This document shows, in pieces, positions 5,477 through 6,920 of a stretch of 6,920 nt of DNA. The DNA is from Myxococcota bacterium (lineage in GTDB: Bacteria > Myxococcota_C > UBA6777), in NCBI GenBank assembly GCA_963169055.1, contig CAUJFU010000435.1, positions 1-6,920 of the forward strand, written 5' to 3'. A model generated the notes under the pieces. That model was given only the letters and a program-made list of their open reading frames with translations, ran no database searches and was not told the DNA's origin. The position numbers were made by a program, and so were the translations under genes. Numbering within the stretch: the first letter of the stretch is position 1; every line of letters begins with the position of its first letter.

Positions 5477-6920
5477 TTAGCGACAGCCGCGAAATTCGGG
5501 AGGAATGTTTTGGCAAAAAGACCGATCAGGGTGTGTGTTGCAGTAGCGTTGCCGCTCGTCAAGACCTTTGCAAAAAGCAGGGATCAGGCGCTTGCATTGT
5601 TCGGACGTGCGCGACTCGTTCATGCAGGTATGGTGGTTGTAAGGCAATCTTTTGCACCGATCGAAAGCGTGAAAGTAATTGGCACAGTGTCCAGCATGTC
5701 GCAGATGCCATCGACATCGAACGCTCTGGCGTTGACGGCAGGCTTTGAAGTAGGCTTGCTCACGGCGCGCACAACTCGAAGCAAGAGAGCGAAATCGACT
5801 ACAAGAACGGTATGTATCGAGGACTGATTTGCAAGATTGCATCCTTTGCTCGCTGTACTTGCATTGGTGGTGTTGCTGTAATTTTTGCGCGCAAACGTAA
5901 GAGAGCCGCCCAACATGGCCACACATCAACCGAAGGTAGTTCCCGCATCGTTGTTTCCATCGCGGATAAACGATATGGCAAGTTGTGTGAGAAGGGCCTT
6001 GATGCGAGGCAGATGAGCCGTTGTTGGGGCGCGGTGGATTGGGTGCTGACGAGCCGTTGTTAGAACGCGGTGAATTGCCTGACGAGCTGCGAGAGGGAAC
6101 AGTTTGCGTTGTGTGAGTGTGCGTGCTGGTTTGCGGCGAGGAGTCCGACGTTCCCGATGTTCCCGATGTTCCCGATGTTCCCGATGTTCCCGATGTTCCC
6201 GATGCTCCCGATGTTCCTGACGATCTCCGATTGTTTTGTGGGGGGGTTCGTTGTTTGCGCTTTTTGTTGTAGGTGTCGCGCTTGTGTTTGGGTAGGGAGT
6301 CCATCTGTCTTTGTTCTTCGGGTGTTGGGTTGTCTTGGTTAGAGCCTTGGTTAGAGCCTTGCTCGGAGCCGCTGCGGGTGGGGGGTTTGCTGTCGGGCGT
6401 GTTGGGTGGGCAGTATTTGGTGCAAACATCCTTACAATAAGAGGTGGATTCGGGAGGATATTTCTTTAATTCTTCAGCTATTTTTTCGCACTGTTGTTTG
6501 TTGGGAGGATTGCGGCCTCCACATTTCTTATAAAGTTCCAAGTAGTCAGGGCATGCGGTCTTGGCGGCCTCGTAATTGCCATCTTTGCAAACGATGCTGT
6601 TCGGGTTTTTTGAACAGGCTTCAAGGTAAATATACCCGTGATGGCAGCGGCTGTATTCGTTCGCGAAATCCTTGCATTGTTGAAGATATTCATCGTAAGA
6701 GAGGTTGGATGGAGGATATTTTTGCTCACAAAATTTCCAACGTTCGGCTTTGCTGGCTTGCTTGTTGAAGTGATAGCGAGCAAAGCAGCGATCTTGGCAC
6801 TGGTCGAGGCATTTGGGGCTTGTTTTGTCGTAGTCTGGTTTGTACTCAAAAGCCCAAATGATGGGAGAAGACAACCAAAACAAGCCAAAGCAGAGAGCTG
6901 ACAAAAGGCGGGAATTGAGC
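5477..6920 (-). CDS. Large secreted protein with two cysteine-rich domains joined by a low-complexity linker, 5' end outside the window
   Basis: Positions below count from the TTG at 6904. The reading frame stays open beyond it to the window edge (L-N-S-R-L before it), no ribosome binding site precedes the TTG, and the signal peptide needs that upstream Arg. The true start is therefore probably outside the window. The signal core runs to about residue 18, with cleavage before F-E-Y-K. Domain 1 (32-165) has 14 cysteines and matches the 205-residue neighbour. The linker (166-308) holds G-S-N-Q, G-T-S and N-N-G-S-S repeats and a basic patch near 206-227. Domain 2 (309-474) has 18 cysteines, mostly at 10-residue intervals, and is rich in Arg, His, Gln and Tyr. 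Both domains have an even cysteine count, fitting full disulphide pairing in an oxidising compartment. The regular spacing recalls the CX9C helical hairpins of mitochondrial CHCH proteins, but homology is not implied. It lies 56 bp upstream of its paralogue. Family and function are unknown. Confidence 0.8.
   Translation of the reverse strand, partial: LNSRLLSALCFGLFWLSSPIIWAFEYKPDYDKTSPKCLDQCQDRCFARYHFNKQASKAERWKFCEQKYPPSNLSYDEYLQQCKDFANEYSRCHHGYIYLEACSKNPNSIVCKDGNYEAAKTACPDYLELYKKCGGRNPPNKQQCEKIAEELKKYPPESTSYCKDVCTKYCPPNTPDSKPPTRSGSEQGSNQGSNQDNPTPEEQRQMDSLPKHKRDTYNKKRKQRTPPQNNRRSSGTSGASGTSGTSGTSGTSGTSGTSDSSPQTSTHTHTTQTVPSRSSSGNSPRSNNGSSAPNPPRPNNGSSASHQGPSHTTCHIVYPRWKQRCGNYLRLMCGHVGRLSYVCAQKLQQHHQCKYSEQRMQSCKSVLDTYRSCSRFRSLASSCARREQAYFKACRQRQSVRCRWHLRHAGHCANYFHAFDRCKRLPYNHHTCMNESRTSEQCKRLIPAFCKGLDERQRYCNTHPDRSFCQNIPPEFRGCR
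6005..6067 (-). repeat. 36-bp coding repeat (R-x-N-N-G-S-S-A)
   Basis: Two copies offset by 12 residues encode R-S-N-N-G-S-S-A-P and R-P-N-N-G-S-S-A-S at the end of the linker of the large cysteine-rich protein. The plus-strand GAGCCGTTGTT blocks are identical between copies. Confidence 0.75.
6146..6217 (-). repeat. 9-bp minisatellite encoding eight Gly-(Thr/Ala)-Ser triplets
   Basis: Eight consecutive 9-base units encode G-T-S, with one G-A-S. Most units are identical at the DNA level, which points to recent slippage expansion. The array lies in the flexible linker between the two cysteine-rich domains. Length changes would be in frame and would alter the distance between the domains. Confidence 0.95.
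6335..6370 (-). repeat. 12-bp coding repeat (G-S-x-Q, three copies)
   Basis: Three tandem 12-base units encode G-S-E-Q, G-S-N-Q and G-S-N-Q just after the first cysteine-rich domain. The last two are identical in DNA. This is a second independent slippage-type expansion in the same linker. Confidence 0.85.

Noticed and set aside
6070-6342. Plus-strand open frame with repeated M-F-P triplets
   Set aside because: It is the complement of the G-T-S minisatellite in the large cysteine-rich gene; the minus-strand frame has a signal peptide and ordered cysteines.

Overview
The window looks like chromosomal DNA of a Gram-negative bacterium with roughly balanced base composition. One gene is firmly identifiable: mpl, a meso-diaminopimelate peptidoglycan-recycling ligase, on the minus strand at 1315-2802. 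Every other gene encodes an exported protein: a lipoprotein, a PEGA-like protein with a C-terminal membrane anchor, a SPOR-like protein and two cysteine-rich secreted proteins. Large exported proteins of unknown function with PEGA-like modules, SPOR-like modules and low-complexity linkers are typical of Myxococcota, Bradymonadota and related deltaproteobacterial lineages. I suggest that assignment only tentatively.

Layout from left to right. At 1-191 (minus) lies the 5' part of a lipoprotein gene cut by the window edge. It follows, after 35 bp, a PEGA-like/transmembrane gene at 227-1072 (minus) with a 9-residue tandem repeat; the two probably form an operon. Between that gene and mpl (1073-1314) is a copy of a repeat element carrying a terminator-like T-run on the minus strand. 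The 607-bp gap upstream of mpl (2803-3409) holds a candidate mpl promoter, a 170-bp MITE-like element (2978-3147) whose ends match the first repeat copy, and a short fragment (3257-3376) resembling the N-terminus of an IS200/IS605 TnpB. A plus-strand exported SPOR-like gene follows (3410-4753). It converges on a minus-strand pair of cysteine-rich genes (5477-6920, cut by the right edge, then 4803-5420).

The most interesting content is the cysteine-rich pair. The two proteins share an exported domain of about 135 residues in which all 14 cysteines align almost without gaps. The smaller protein has two further cysteines, which fits one extra disulphide. The larger protein carries, after a Gly/Ser/Thr/Pro-rich linker, a second domain of 18 cysteines spaced almost every 10 residues. 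Within it, two successive seven-cysteine blocks have identical spacing at an offset of exactly 69 residues. I recognise no named family for either domain. In-frame tandem repeats (9, 12, 27 and 36 nt) occur in three of the exported-protein genes.

Apart from the two probable operons, nothing shows that the genes act in one pathway. The common theme is the cell envelope: peptidoglycan recycling, a possible peptidoglycan-binding SPOR-like protein, a lipoprotein, a membrane-anchored protein and disulphide-rich secreted proteins.
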